Notes under the pieces: generated by a model
The model's input: the letters and a program-made list of their open reading frames with translations, nothing else
The model's database searches: none
What the model was told of the DNA's origin: nothing
Assembly: GCF_001513955.1 (NCBI RefSeq)
Contig: NZ_KQ948150.1
Span: forward strand, 496,001-560,000
Direction of reading: 5' to 3'
DNA: 64,000 nt
Source of the DNA: Streptomyces pseudovenezuelae
GTDB taxonomy: Bacteria; Actinomycetota; Actinomycetes; Streptomycetales; Streptomycetaceae
Shown: piece by piece, positions 43,324-51,670 of the stretch
Numbering within the stretch: position 1 is the stretch's first letter
Layout of the letters: each line of letters starts with the position of its first letter
Program-made: the position numbers and the translations under genes

Positions 43324-44310
43324 TCACCAGTGGTGACGATCGGCCTGTGCCGGCAGGTCCAGCACTCTCACCGGCCCGGGCCGGTCCTCCGGGAGCAGGC
43401 TGTCGAGCGCCTCCAGCCGGGGAGCGCGGGACGAGGCCGCGGCCCGCAGCAGTCGTATGAGATCTTCCCCCGTCCAGTGGCGCGCAGGGCGAGCCTTGCG
43501 CGGGCCGGTCGCCTCGTTCCAACGGCAGGCCAGCCCCAGCGCGAAATAAGCGGGGGGCTCCAGAGGCGTTCGCCGCCACAGGACGGCTTCGCCCTTTGTC
43601 TCCAGATCCCGTACCTGTTCCATGTTGCTCAAGGTGAACTCACCCAGTGCGATCGGACAGAGCGTGATGGCCTGGATGTGCAGGCCTGCTGCCGTCAGCA
43701 GCCGCGCGGCTTTGCGGGGAGTCGAGTAGCTTCCGATGGTGAGGGCGAGATCACTCCTCATCGCACGGCAGTGTTCGATGATCGCGGGGAGCAGCCTCAG
43801 CCCGTCCGTTCCGCCATTGATGGACGGGCGCGGTTCGTTCGTCTCCGCGGGCAAGGGGACGTACGGGGGGTTGGTGGTAATGATCAACGGGCGGGGAAGC
43901 GGCCTGGGAACGGTGTCCGTCAACTCCTCGGCGGACAGCGTCGAGAAGTCACCCTGGGCGAAGGTGACCTGGGGTTCGGCCGACCGGGAGGCGTAGTGCT
44001 CGGATGCCCACGAGACGGTCTCCGCGCCCCGGTCCACACCATGGACCCGTGCGCCGGCCCGAGCCATGGCCGCTGCTGCGGCGCCGCTGCCCGAGCCGAG
44101 GTCCAGCACGCCACACCCCTTCGTGATGAGGTCCTGAGCGGCCCAGATCCCGGTCTCCGTATCGGCTGGGTCGAAGAAGACCCGGGCGGACCGGGGTCTG
44201 ACAAGATCTTCCGCCCGTAGGTGTGTGTAGGCCGTGACGCGCGAAACGCCGGTCAATACCCACCTCTGTTCGTCAATGGGGAGATCAGCTGTACGGCGTG
44301 GTCGTTTCAT
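43324..44310 (-). CDS. Class I SAM-dependent methyltransferase with NPPY motif
   Basis: This 328-residue protein has SAM motif I as VLDLGSGSGAAAAAMA, followed by GARVHGVDRGAETV and TTNPPYVPLP. NPPY is typical of amide or amine N-methyltransferases such as PrmC/HemK and related DNA or protein methylases. A C-terminal region of about 80 residues (ARHWTGEDLIRLLRA onward) is extra. ATG at 44310 is preferred; six codons upstream are possible. It is convergent with the receptor-like gene, 46 bp between stops. Substrate unknown. Confidence 0.82.
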   Translation of the reverse strand: MKRPRRTADLPIDEQRWVLTGVSRVTAYTHLRAEDLVRPRSARVFFDPADTETGIWAAQDLITKGCGVLDLGSGSGAAAAAMARAGARVHGVDRGAETVSWASEHYASRSAEPQVTFAQGDFSTLSAEELTDTVPRPLPRPLIITTNPPYVPLPAETNEPRPSINGGTDGLRLLPAIIEHCRAMRSDLALTIGSYSTPRKAARLLTAAGLHIQAITLCPIALGEFTLSNMEQVRDLETKGEAVLWRRTPLEPPAYFALGLACRWNEATGPRKARPARHWTGEDLIRLLRAAASSRAPRLEALDSLLPEDRPGPVRVLDLPAQADRHHW

Positions 44311-44454
44311 CCGCGCCGATGTCCTCAACTCGCCATCAGAATAGGGGTGTTAGGGTGCCCATTGGCAACGGTGGGAGCAACTTGGAGACGTGGCTGCGCA
44401 CCGACCGCACCGGCCGCTGAACAGCTGGACCGCTTGATTCGCCACGTCGGACGA

Positions 44455-45276
44455 TCACGGACGGTCCGGAAACCGGCCCGGAGGCAGCGCGGCGGAGACA
44501 GGCGCGCCGAGGCCCCGTGACAGGGCGCGGGCTGTGGCCCGCAGGGCGGGAGAGATGAAGCGTGACTCTGTGTGGCCCGCCGGTACGACAACCGACAGTG
44601 CCGCGACGACGTCTCCGTCCGCGCCGCGCACCGGGGCCGCGGCGGCGAGCAGCGGGCGAGGTTCCTGTCGGTTGACGACGGCGATCCCGTTGCGGCGCAC
44701 CTCGGCGAGGGCGCGGCGCAGCGCGGCCGAGGACAGGGGCACGCCTTCCGGTTCGTGGACCAGGGGCTGCGCGAGGTAGGCCTCCTGGAAGTCCGGGGCG
44801 GCATGGGCGAGGAGAACGAGACCGACGCCCGTGGAATGCAGGGGAAGGCGGCCGCCCACGCGGTACAGCACGTCGATGGCCTCACGCGCCGACAGCCGTT
44901 CGACCAGGAGGGCTTCCATGCCATCCAGGACGGCGAACAGCACGTGCTGGTGCGTCGCCTCGTACAGGTCCTCCATGAACGGGAGCGCCACCGTCCGCAG
45001 TCCATGGGCGCGCGGGGCGAGCGAGGCCACCTCCCACAGACGCAGACCGACCACGAAACGGCCGTCGGCGTCCCGTTCCAGAGCCCCCAGGTGGAGCAGG
45101 CGCCGGGCGAGCCGGAGTGTCGTGCTGGGCGGCGTGTCCGTGACCCGGCTCAGTTCGGCGAGCGTCATGGCGCGCCGGGTCTCGTTGAAGGCCGTGAGCA
45201 GCGCGAACGCCCGGTCGATCACCGGATCGCCCTGGGCCGGCCTGCGACCCCGAGAGACGCTTGGGGGGTTCGTCAT
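44455..45276 (-). CDS. IclR family transcriptional regulator
   Basis: This 273-residue protein has an N-terminal winged helix (DPVIDRAFALLTAFNETRRAM, LAELSRVTDTPPSTTLRLARRLLHLG) and the IclR effector domain (about 95-260: MEALLVERLSAREAIDVLYRVGGRLPLHSTGVG). IclR proteins often sense aromatic acids. Divergence from queD, with about 170 bp between, suggests it controls the flavonoid locus. The start MTNPPSVSR at 45276 is favoured; 15 more codons are possible. Its signal may be quercetin or a breakdown product. Confidence 0.93.
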   Translation of the reverse strand: MTNPPSVSRGRRPAQGDPVIDRAFALLTAFNETRRAMTLAELSRVTDTPPSTTLRLARRLLHLGALERDADGRFVVGLRLWEVASLAPRAHGLRTVALPFMEDLYEATHQHVLFAVLDGMEALLVERLSAREAIDVLYRVGGRLPLHSTGVGLVLLAHAAPDFQEAYLAQPLVHEPEGVPLSSAALRRALAEVRRNGIAVVNRQEPRPLLAAAAPVRGADGDVVAALSVVVPAGHTESRFISPALRATARALSRGLGAPVSAALPPGRFPDRP

Positions 45277-45314
45277 GCCTGCAGTCTCACCTGCCGGGCC
45301 GCTTCTCGTACATT

Positions 45315-45356
45315 GCGGCAAGGTTTCGATCGCATGCCACTCAATGGAATTGCCGC
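45315..45356. promoter_or_regulatory. Inverted repeat in the IclR-queD divergent region
   Basis: GCGGCAA (45315-45321) and TTGCCGC (45350-45356) are perfect 7-bp inverted copies with 28 bp between. That spacing would place both on the same face of about three helical turns, as for a tetrameric IclR protein. The assignment is by eye only. Confidence 0.4.
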
Positions 45357-45445
45357 TGGTGCCGATCTGGTCGATCTCCCACTCTTACCCACACGTCGAC
45401 GAGACGCCTCTCAGGTTCCGAGCCGATCCGATTCCGAGGAGACCC

Positions 45446-45991
45446 ATGACTGCGGAGTTCACACAGGGCGGTGCGGCGCAGTTCTCCCTTCCGGGCAAGC
45501 CCGTGCCCTTCTTCCTGGAGGCAGGCGAGGGGGAGCGGGCGCACCTGTTCGACTCGCTGATCACCGTGCTGCTCAGCAAGGACGAGACCGACGGACAGTT
45601 CGGACTGTTCACCTACTCCGCTCCCAAGGGCGACGCGATCCCCACACACGCGCACGCCGATGTCCACGAGACGTTCTTCCTGCTCTCCGGGCGGGCTCGC
45701 GTGTGGGTCCAGGACGCCCAAGGTGAGCAGCACGAGAAGCTGCTGGGGACCGGCGACTTCGGCTACGTCCCGGCGGGCTGTCTGCACACCTTCCGTGTGG
45801 AGGCCGACGACACCCGGATCATGGGTGTGTCCAGCGGCGGTTTCGAGCGCTTCTTCGCCGCGTCCGGCACCCGTACGGACTCTCTGGAACCGCCCCGGCC
45901 GCCGTACATCCCCTCACCGGAGCAGATCGGCCGCGCCGCCCGCGAATACGGCAACGACTTCCGGTTCGACCTGCGTCCCTTGGACGGCTGA
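45446..45991 (+). CDS. queD: Monocupin flavonol 2,4-dioxygenase (quercetinase)
   Basis: This 181-residue single-cupin protein starts behind GAGGAGA. Metal ligands are visible as H68, H70 and E75 in THAHADVHETFF, with H114 in GCLHTF. Quercetinase QueD of Streptomyces sp. FLA, known from the literature as a small nickel/cobalt-preferring monocupin, has ligands at H69, H71, E76 and H115, a shift of one. It opens the flavonol C ring of quercetin, releasing carbon monoxide and a depside. The esterase start lies 1 bp after its stop. The activity is a strong inference. Confidence 0.87.
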   Translation: MTAEFTQGGAAQFSLPGKPVPFFLEAGEGERAHLFDSLITVLLSKDETDGQFGLFTYSAPKGDAIPTHAHADVHETFFLLSGRARVWVQDAQGEQHEKLLGTGDFGYVPAGCLHTFRVEADDTRIMGVSSGGFERFFAASGTRTDSLEPPRPPYIPSPEQIGRAAREYGNDFRFDLRPLDG

Positions 45992-45992
45992 C

Positions 45993-46940
45993 ATGGCCGG
46001 GCACGCCACGCCGCTCCCCACCGCGGACGTCACACCGACGGGCACCCGGCTGCTGCGAGGCGTCGAGTATGCGACACCGGACGGTTTCCGCCCGCTCCTG
46101 CTCGATCTCCACCTTCCCGCCGCGCATCCTTCCGGCGGCCCCGTGCCGGTCATTGTCTTCCTGCACGGTGGCGGCTGGCGGACCGGGAGTCGCGCTCGGT
46201 TCGGGCCTGCCTTCGCGGCGTGGCAGGTCAGTCCGTTCGACCGGCTCGCGGCAGCCGGTTTCGCGGTCGCCTCGATCGACTACCGGCTCAGCGCGGAGGC
46301 CGTCTTCCCCGCTCAACTGCAGGACGGCAAGGCCGCCTTGCGCTGGGTGCGAGAACACGCGGAGGCGCTGGAGTTCGACGCCGAACGCGTCGTGCTGTGG
46401 GGCGAGTCGGCCGGCGGCCACCTCGCCGCACTGCTCGGACTGACGACCTGCCGACCGGAACTGGAAACCCACGACCCAGCGGCGGCTCCCTACGCCGACG
46501 TGGTCGGCGTCGTCGACTGGTACGGGCCCGCCGACCTGCGGACCATGCAGAGTCAGTCCCTTCCCGACGCCGTGACCGTGCCCGACGCGGCGGATTCCCG
46601 GGAGGCCCAGTTGATCGGTGCGCCCGTCCCCGACGCGCCGCGGCTCGCTGCGGAGGCGAGCCCGGTCACCTACGTCTGCGCGGCCGCTCCGCCCTTCCTG
46701 CTCGCCCACGGCACGGCGGACCGGTTCGTCCCGAGCGCCCAGAGTGAACAGCTCGCCAACGCGCTGCGGGCCTGCGGCAGCGAGGTGACCCTGCGGCTCA
46801 TCGACTCCGTGGACCATCTGTGGGCCGGTCTGCCCGATCCGCGGACCGTCTTCGACGAGGCCCTGGACTTCGCCCTGCACGTCTGCGCCCCGAACGCGGG
46901 ACACACCCCACGTCGGCCCACGGCCGTGCGCGCCTTCTGA
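45993..46940 (+). CDS. Alpha/beta-hydrolase (esterase/lipase family), paralogue 1
   Basis: This 315-residue esterase is of the BD-FAE/HSL type. The oxyanion loop is FLHGGGW. The triad is S139 in GESAGGH, D243 in HGTADRFVP and H275 in VDHLW. Next to queD it is a good candidate for hydrolysing the depside made from quercetin into protocatechuate and a trihydroxybenzoate. It is paralogous to the genes at 57813 and 58730 (DYRLSAEAVFPAQL is shared). Its C-terminal codons overlap the first unit of a 39-bp tandem repeat, which carries its stop. Confidence 0.87.
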   Translation: MAGHATPLPTADVTPTGTRLLRGVEYATPDGFRPLLLDLHLPAAHPSGGPVPVIVFLHGGGWRTGSRARFGPAFAAWQVSPFDRLAAAGFAVASIDYRLSAEAVFPAQLQDGKAALRWVREHAEALEFDAERVVLWGESAGGHLAALLGLTTCRPELETHDPAAAPYADVVGVVDWYGPADLRTMQSQSLPDAVTVPDAADSREAQLIGAPVPDAPRLAAEASPVTYVCAAAPPFLLAHGTADRFVPSAQSEQLANALRACGSEVTLRLIDSVDHLWAGLPDPRTVFDEALDFALHVCAPNAGHTPRRPTAVRAF

Positions 46941-47066
46941 CTCCACCCCCGTCGGCCCACAGCCGCGCGTACCTCCTGACTTCACCCCCGTCGGCCCACA
47001 GCCGCGTGCACCTCCCGGCCCCACCCCCGCCGGCCCACAGCCGTGCGCGCCCCGCTGACTCCACCC
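46911..47066. repeat. 39-bp tandem repeat, four units
   Basis: Units starting CGTCGGCCCAC or CGCCGGCCCAC begin at 46911, 46950, 46989 and 47028, exactly 39 bp apart. The first unit encodes the end of the esterase and its TGA. The others are non-coding and lie before the binding-protein gene. 39 bp is 13 codons, so the unit would be in frame if the stop were lost. A role in mRNA structure between the two genes is possible. Confidence 0.85.
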
Positions 47067-47155
47067 TCTGACTCCACCCCCCGTCCCCATCCCCATCCCC
47101 GTCCTCGCCCGTCGGCATCGACTCGCCCAGGCCGTAGGCAAAGGAGCCTCACGTA

Positions 47156-48715
47156 ATGAATCGTTTCAAATCCGGTTCGGCAAGAAGCGGCATCCTCTTG
47201 GCAACCGCCACTGCCCTCACCCTCACCAGCGTCACGGCCTGCAGCTCGTCCTCCGCGAGCGGTGCCTCGGCCTCCGCGTCGGACACCCTCACGGTCGGCA
47301 TGGACGGCGACTCGGCCGCGAATGGCTACGACCCCGCGAAGTACACCGAGATGCGGCAGTTCTTCGAGAGCGTGTACGACTCGCTCTTCGTCAAGACCGC
47401 CGACGGCGGCGTGAAGCCGAGCCTGGCCACCAAGTTCGCGTACAACAAGGACAAGACGCAGCTGACCCTCACGCTGCGCAAGGGTGTGACCTTCGCGGAC
47501 GGCAGCAAGCTCACCGCCGCCGTGGTCAAGAAGAACCTCGACCGACGCAATGACGCCGCCCTGGTCGCGTACGGGAACATGGCCAAGGGCGGACAGGCCG
47601 AGATCAAACAGGTCACCGCACCCGACGACCAGACCGTCGTCCTCACCTTCGCCAAGGCCCAGCCGACGTTCCAGGAGCAGCTCGCCTCCGACGCCGGAAT
47701 GATCGTCAGCGCCAAGGGACTCGCCGACAGCAAGGCGCTCGGCGTCGCCCCCTACGGCTCGGGCCCGTACACCCTCGAAAAGTCGGGCTCGGTCAAGGGC
47801 AGCAAGTACACGATGGTGCGCAGGAAGGGTTACTGGAACTCCGCCGCCTTCGCCTACGACACTGTCGTCTACCGTGCCCTGCCGGACCCGCAGGCCCGAG
47901 CCAACGCCCTGGTCTCCGGTCAGGTGGACGTCGCCGCGGTCGCCGGATCGACCTCCTCGTTCGTCAAGTCGCGCGGCACGGGGCTGTCCTCCCTGGGCGG
48001 CACGGTGGTGACCCTGCCGGTCTTCGACAAGAAGGGCACGGTCTCCAAGCCGTTCGGCGACGAGAGGGTCCGCCAGGCCATCCAGGTCGCGATCAACCGC
48101 CAGGACCTGGTGAGCGGTCTCCACAAGGGCGACAAGCCCACCTCCAACGCCTTCCCGTCCTCCTTCGACGGGTACGACGCCGCGCTCAACACCACCTGGG
48201 GCTACCACCCCGACAAGGCCAAGAAGCTCCTCGCCGAAGCCGGATACGCCAAGGGCTTCTCCTTCACGGTGATCACCAGCCAGGCCAATCAGACCGACCT
48301 GGAAGCGATCCAGAAGCAGCTCAAGGCGGTCGGGATCGACATGAAGCTCAAGGCCGCCGCCTCCACCGAAGAGGCCTTCGCTGCCGTGAGCACCACCCCG
48401 CTCGGCTACCTCGCGTTCAACTGGCCGGAACCGGTGGTCGCCATGCAGGCCGTCGTCCTCGGCGGGTTCCTGAACACCCAGAAGGCGACCGACAAGCAGC
48501 TCACCGCGTACACGGACGCCGCCGCGGGCGCGACCGGCGCGAAGCGCACCGAGGCGCTCACCAAGCTCAACGCCCGCCTGGTGGAGACGGGCTGGCTGAT
48601 CCCGCTGTACGAGAGCTACTCGTACGCCGGTTACAACACCAAGAAGGTCAAACCCCTCACCTTCGCGGGCAACGACGCCTACCCGCTGCTGTCCTCGATC
48701 AAGCCGGCCTCCTGA
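47156..48715 (+). CDS. ABC transporter substrate-binding lipoprotein, family 5 (peptide/oligosaccharide type)
   Basis: This 519-residue lipoprotein starts behind AAAGGAG. The signal peptide ends in the lipobox VTAC, followed by a Ser/Ala-rich spacer. The mature part has SBP-5 signatures: LTVGMDGDSAANGYDPAK, LTLTLRKGVTFADGSKLTA, and FGDERVRQAIQVAINRQDL. Family 5 proteins bind peptides and also glycosides or oligosaccharides. Leading the transporter of this locus, it is likely to capture flavonoid glycosides or their sugars. It is followed after 49 bp by the permease. Confidence 0.93.
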   Translation: MNRFKSGSARSGILLATATALTLTSVTACSSSSASGASASASDTLTVGMDGDSAANGYDPAKYTEMRQFFESVYDSLFVKTADGGVKPSLATKFAYNKDKTQLTLTLRKGVTFADGSKLTAAVVKKNLDRRNDAALVAYGNMAKGGQAEIKQVTAPDDQTVVLTFAKAQPTFQEQLASDAGMIVSAKGLADSKALGVAPYGSGPYTLEKSGSVKGSKYTMVRRKGYWNSAAFAYDTVVYRALPDPQARANALVSGQVDVAAVAGSTSSFVKSRGTGLSSLGGTVVTLPVFDKKGTVSKPFGDERVRQAIQVAINRQDLVSGLHKGDKPTSNAFPSSFDGYDAALNTTWGYHPDKAKKLLAEAGYAKGFSFTVITSQANQTDLEAIQKQLKAVGIDMKLKAAASTEEAFAAVSTTPLGYLAFNWPEPVVAMQAVVLGGFLNTQKATDKQLTAYTDAAAGATGAKRTEALTKLNARLVETGWLIPLYESYSYAGYNTKKVKPLTFAGNDAYPLLSSIKPAS

Positions 48716-48764
48716 CGACCGGACCGCTCGGGGACCACTCGAAGAAGAGGAAGGAGGAGGCTCC

Positions 48765-49706
48765 GTGACCAGATTCCTCGCCCGGCGGGCCGCGATGGCG
48801 GTTCTGACGCTGCTGGCGGTGATCGTCCTGACCTTCGCACTCGTTCACTCCATTCCCGGCAGCCCGGGCGCGGTGATGCTCGGCCCGGGAGCCTCCGCGC
48901 GGGACATCCACGCCCAGAACGAGCTGCTCGGCTGGAACCAGCCGCTGGCCGTCCAGTTCTGGGACTGGATCACCCACGCGGTCCGCGGCGACCTCGGCAC
49001 CTCCCTCACCGGAGGCAACGAGGTCGGCCCGGACCTGGCGTCCCGGCTCCCGGTGACCGCGGCCATCGCACTCGGCGCCACCGCCCTGAGCGGTGTGCTC
49101 GGCATCGTCTCGGGAGTGGTGGCGGCGGTCCGCGGCGGTCTCGTCGACCGGTTCATCACCGCCTTCTCCGGGATCGTGGTGTCCCTGCCGACCTTCTGGC
49201 TGGGCATCCTGCTGGTCTACGTCGCCTCCATCCGGCTCGGCTGGCTCCCGGCGACCGGCTACACGCCCTTCGCGGACTCGCCCGTCGACTGGGCGAAGAG
49301 CCTGGCCCTTCCGGTGCTCAGCCTGGCGATCGGCGGGGCCGCCCTTGTGGCCCGGCAGGCGCGCGCCTCCATGGTCGAGGCCCTGGGGCAGGAACACATC
49401 AGGACCCTGCTCGCGACGGGGATCCCGCCCTGGCGGCTGCTGTACGTGCACGCGTTGCGCAACGCGAGTGTGCCCGTGGTGGCGGGGCTCGGCATGCAGT
49501 TCGTCGGGCTGTTCGGCAGCACCGTCATCGTCGAGCAGATCTTCGCCCTGCCGGGTCTGGGGCAGGTCGCCCAGGCCGCCGTCACCTCCCACGACTTCCC
49601 GTCCGTGCAGGGAGTCGTGATCATCGCGACGGTCGTCGTCGTGGTCACCAACGTCGCGCTCGATGTGCTGATCAGCGCGCTGAACCCGAAGTTGCGTGCG
49701 GCATGA
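48765..49706 (+). CDS. ABC transporter permease (DppB-type)
   Basis: This 313-residue membrane protein starts at GTG behind AGGAGGAGG. It has an N-terminal helix (AMAVLTLLAVIVLTFALVHSI), the DppB-type loop GWNQPLAVQFWDWITHAVRGDLGTS, and the EAA-like motif SMVEALGQEHIRTLLATGIPPW. Six helices are expected. Its stop overlaps the start of the permease-ATPase fusion (ATGA), coupling the two. It should form the channel with the permease part of that fusion. Confidence 0.95.
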   Translation: MTRFLARRAAMAVLTLLAVIVLTFALVHSIPGSPGAVMLGPGASARDIHAQNELLGWNQPLAVQFWDWITHAVRGDLGTSLTGGNEVGPDLASRLPVTAAIALGATALSGVLGIVSGVVAAVRGGLVDRFITAFSGIVVSLPTFWLGILLVYVASIRLGWLPATGYTPFADSPVDWAKSLALPVLSLAIGGAALVARQARASMVEALGQEHIRTLLATGIPPWRLLYVHALRNASVPVVAGLGMQFVGLFGSTVIVEQIFALPGLGQVAQAAVTSHDFPSVQGVVIIATVVVVVTNVALDVLISALNPKLRAA

Positions 49707-51670
49707 GCGAATACCTTCAGGCGAAGCCGGCCGGACAACTGCTCGAAGACCCCGAGCACACCGTCACCGAGGCGTCGCGGCCCGCCCGGCACCGACTGCC
49801 CCTGCTGCTGCGCAGGCCGGGCGGCGTCTTCGGACTCGGCTGGCTGGCACTGCTGGTCGTGCTCTCGCTCACGGCGTCCTGGTGGATTCCGTACGGGACC
49901 AACGACCAGCAGCTGTCGGCCGCGTTGCAGGGCCCCAGTGCCCAGCACTGGCTCGGCACCGACGAGTTGGGGCGGGACCTGCTCAGCCGTATCTTCGCCG
50001 CCGGGGCGAGCACGTTCGGAGCCTCGCTGCTGACCGTGGTCGTGGCCTACGCCATCGCCGTCCCCCTGGCCCTCGTCGCCGCCGAGCGTGGCGGGCACAC
50101 GGAGACGGTCATCAGCCGCACCACCGAGATCATGATGGCCCTGCCGGGCACGGTGATCATCCTCGCGTTCATCGGGGTGTTCGGTGTCGACACCGTGCTC
50201 ATCATGACCGTGCTGGGCGTGCTGATCTCCTCCGGGATGTACCGGGTGCTGCTGGGCGTGGCACGCTCCCTGCGCGAGCAGTTGTACGTGGACGCGGCCC
50301 GGGTCAACGGCCTCGGCTCCTGGCGGGTCAACCTCCGCCATGTGCTGCCTGGCATGCGGACGGTCCTGGCCGTGCAGGCGGCCCTGCTGTTCGGCATCGG
50401 CCTGTTGATCCAGTCCGGCCTCGCCTTCATGGGCTTCGGCCCGAAGCCGCCCGCGCCCAGTTGGGGCGCCATGATCGGTACGGCCTCCCAGCACATCTAC
50501 GACGCGCCCTGGCTGATGGTGCCCTCCGGACTGGTGCTGTCCCTGACCGTGATCGCCGCCAACCTGATCGCGGACGCCCTGACCGACCCGGAGGAAGCGC
50601 CCAGGCTCGCCCAGCGGGCCGCGAAGCCGAAGGGCGGGGCGACCGCCGGGCCGGCCGAGCCCGACGGATCGGGAGTACTGGACGTACGCGACCTGACCGT
50701 GGCCGTCGCCGACGGACCGGTGCTGGTCAGCGGTGTCTCCTTCCGCGTCGAGCCCGGCCGGGTGCTCGGCCTGGTCGGCGAGTCCGGCTGCGGCAAGACC
50801 ATGACCGCGCTGGCCGCACTCGGACTGCTGCCCGCCGGAGTCGCGGTCACCGGCGGCGCGCTGCACTGGCAGGGCCGCGACCTGGCGGGCCTCGACGAGC
50901 GACACCTACGCCCGGTCCGCGGCCGTGAGATCGCCTACGTCTCGCAGGAGCCGATGGTCGCCCTCGACCCCATGTTCTCCGTCGCCTACCAGCTCACCGG
51001 ACCGCTGCGGCGACTGCGCGGACTGTCCCGCGCGGAGGCGAGGGACGGCGCCGTGAGCCTGCTGAAACGGGTGGGAATCGTCGACCCCCAGGCTGTCATG
51101 CGCAGTTACCCCCACCAGTTGTCCGGCGGCATGGCCCAGCGGGTGGCGATCGCCCTCGCCCTGACCGGAGGCCCGAAACTGCTGGTGGCCGACGAACCGA
51201 CCACAGCCCTCGACGTGACCGTGCAGGCGGAGATCCTCAGCCTGCTGCGCTCACTCGTCAGCCAGTCGGGCACCTCGGTCGTGCTCGTCACTCACGATCT
51301 CGGTGTCGTCGCCGACCTCTGCGACGACGTCGCGGTGATGTACGCCGGCGAGATCGTCGAGTCCGGAACGGTGACCGAAGTGCTCGACGCCCCCCGCCAC
51401 CCGTACACGAAGGCGCTCCTCGGGGCGAACCCGCACGCGGGCGAGACCGTGACGCCCTCGCACCGGCTGACGGCCATCCCCGGCCAGGTGCCGGCCCCCG
51501 GCAGCTGGCCGCGGGGATGCCGCTTCCAGGACCGCTGCCCCTACGCGACAGACGCCTGCGGGCAGCCCGTGGCACTGGAAGCGGCCGACCGAGGCGGCAC
51601 CATCCGCTGCGTCCGCGCCGGCGAACTCGCGGCGGCCGCCGCCCACCCGGACGAGAGGACCCCGGCATGA
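49703..51670 (+). CDS. Fused ABC permease (DppC-type) and ATPase (DppD-type)
   Basis: This 655-residue protein joins two subunits normally encoded by separate genes. Residues 1-300 are a DppC-like permease (GTDELGRDLLSRIFAAG, EQLYVDAARVNGLGSWR). A short linker follows (about 300-330). The rest is an ATPase with Walker A GESGCGKT, signature LSGGMAQRVAI, Walker B LLVADEPTTALD, switch THDLG and the C-terminal RCPYATDAC oligopeptide-type motif. No frameshift is needed. It overlaps both neighbours by 4 nt. Confidence 0.95.
   Translation: MSEYLQAKPAGQLLEDPEHTVTEASRPARHRLPLLLRRPGGVFGLGWLALLVVLSLTASWWIPYGTNDQQLSAALQGPSAQHWLGTDELGRDLLSRIFAAGASTFGASLLTVVVAYAIAVPLALVAAERGGHTETVISRTTEIMMALPGTVIILAFIGVFGVDTVLIMTVLGVLISSGMYRVLLGVARSLREQLYVDAARVNGLGSWRVNLRHVLPGMRTVLAVQAALLFGIGLLIQSGLAFMGFGPKPPAPSWGAMIGTASQHIYDAPWLMVPSGLVLSLTVIAANLIADALTDPEEAPRLAQRAAKPKGGATAGPAEPDGSGVLDVRDLTVAVADGPVLVSGVSFRVEPGRVLGLVGESGCGKTMTALAALGLLPAGVAVTGGALHWQGRDLAGLDERHLRPVRGREIAYVSQEPMVALDPMFSVAYQLTGPLRRLRGLSRAEARDGAVSLLKRVGIVDPQAVMRSYPHQLSGGMAQRVAIALALTGGPKLLVADEPTTALDVTVQAEILSLLRSLVSQSGTSVVLVTHDLGVVADLCDDVAVMYAGEIVESGTVTEVLDAPRHPYTKALLGANPHAGETVTPSHRLTAIPGQVPAPGSWPRGCRFQDRCPYATDACGQPVALEAADRGGTIRCVRAGELAAAAAHPDERTPA

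Noticed and set aside
43324..44310. Restriction-modification DNA methylase partner
   Set aside because: No restriction enzyme, specificity subunit or target-recognition domain is adjacent; the NPPY motif alone does not define a DNA substrate.
46911..47066. CRISPR array
   Set aside because: The 39-bp units are contiguous with no unique spacers, and there are no cas genes; it is a simple tandem repeat.
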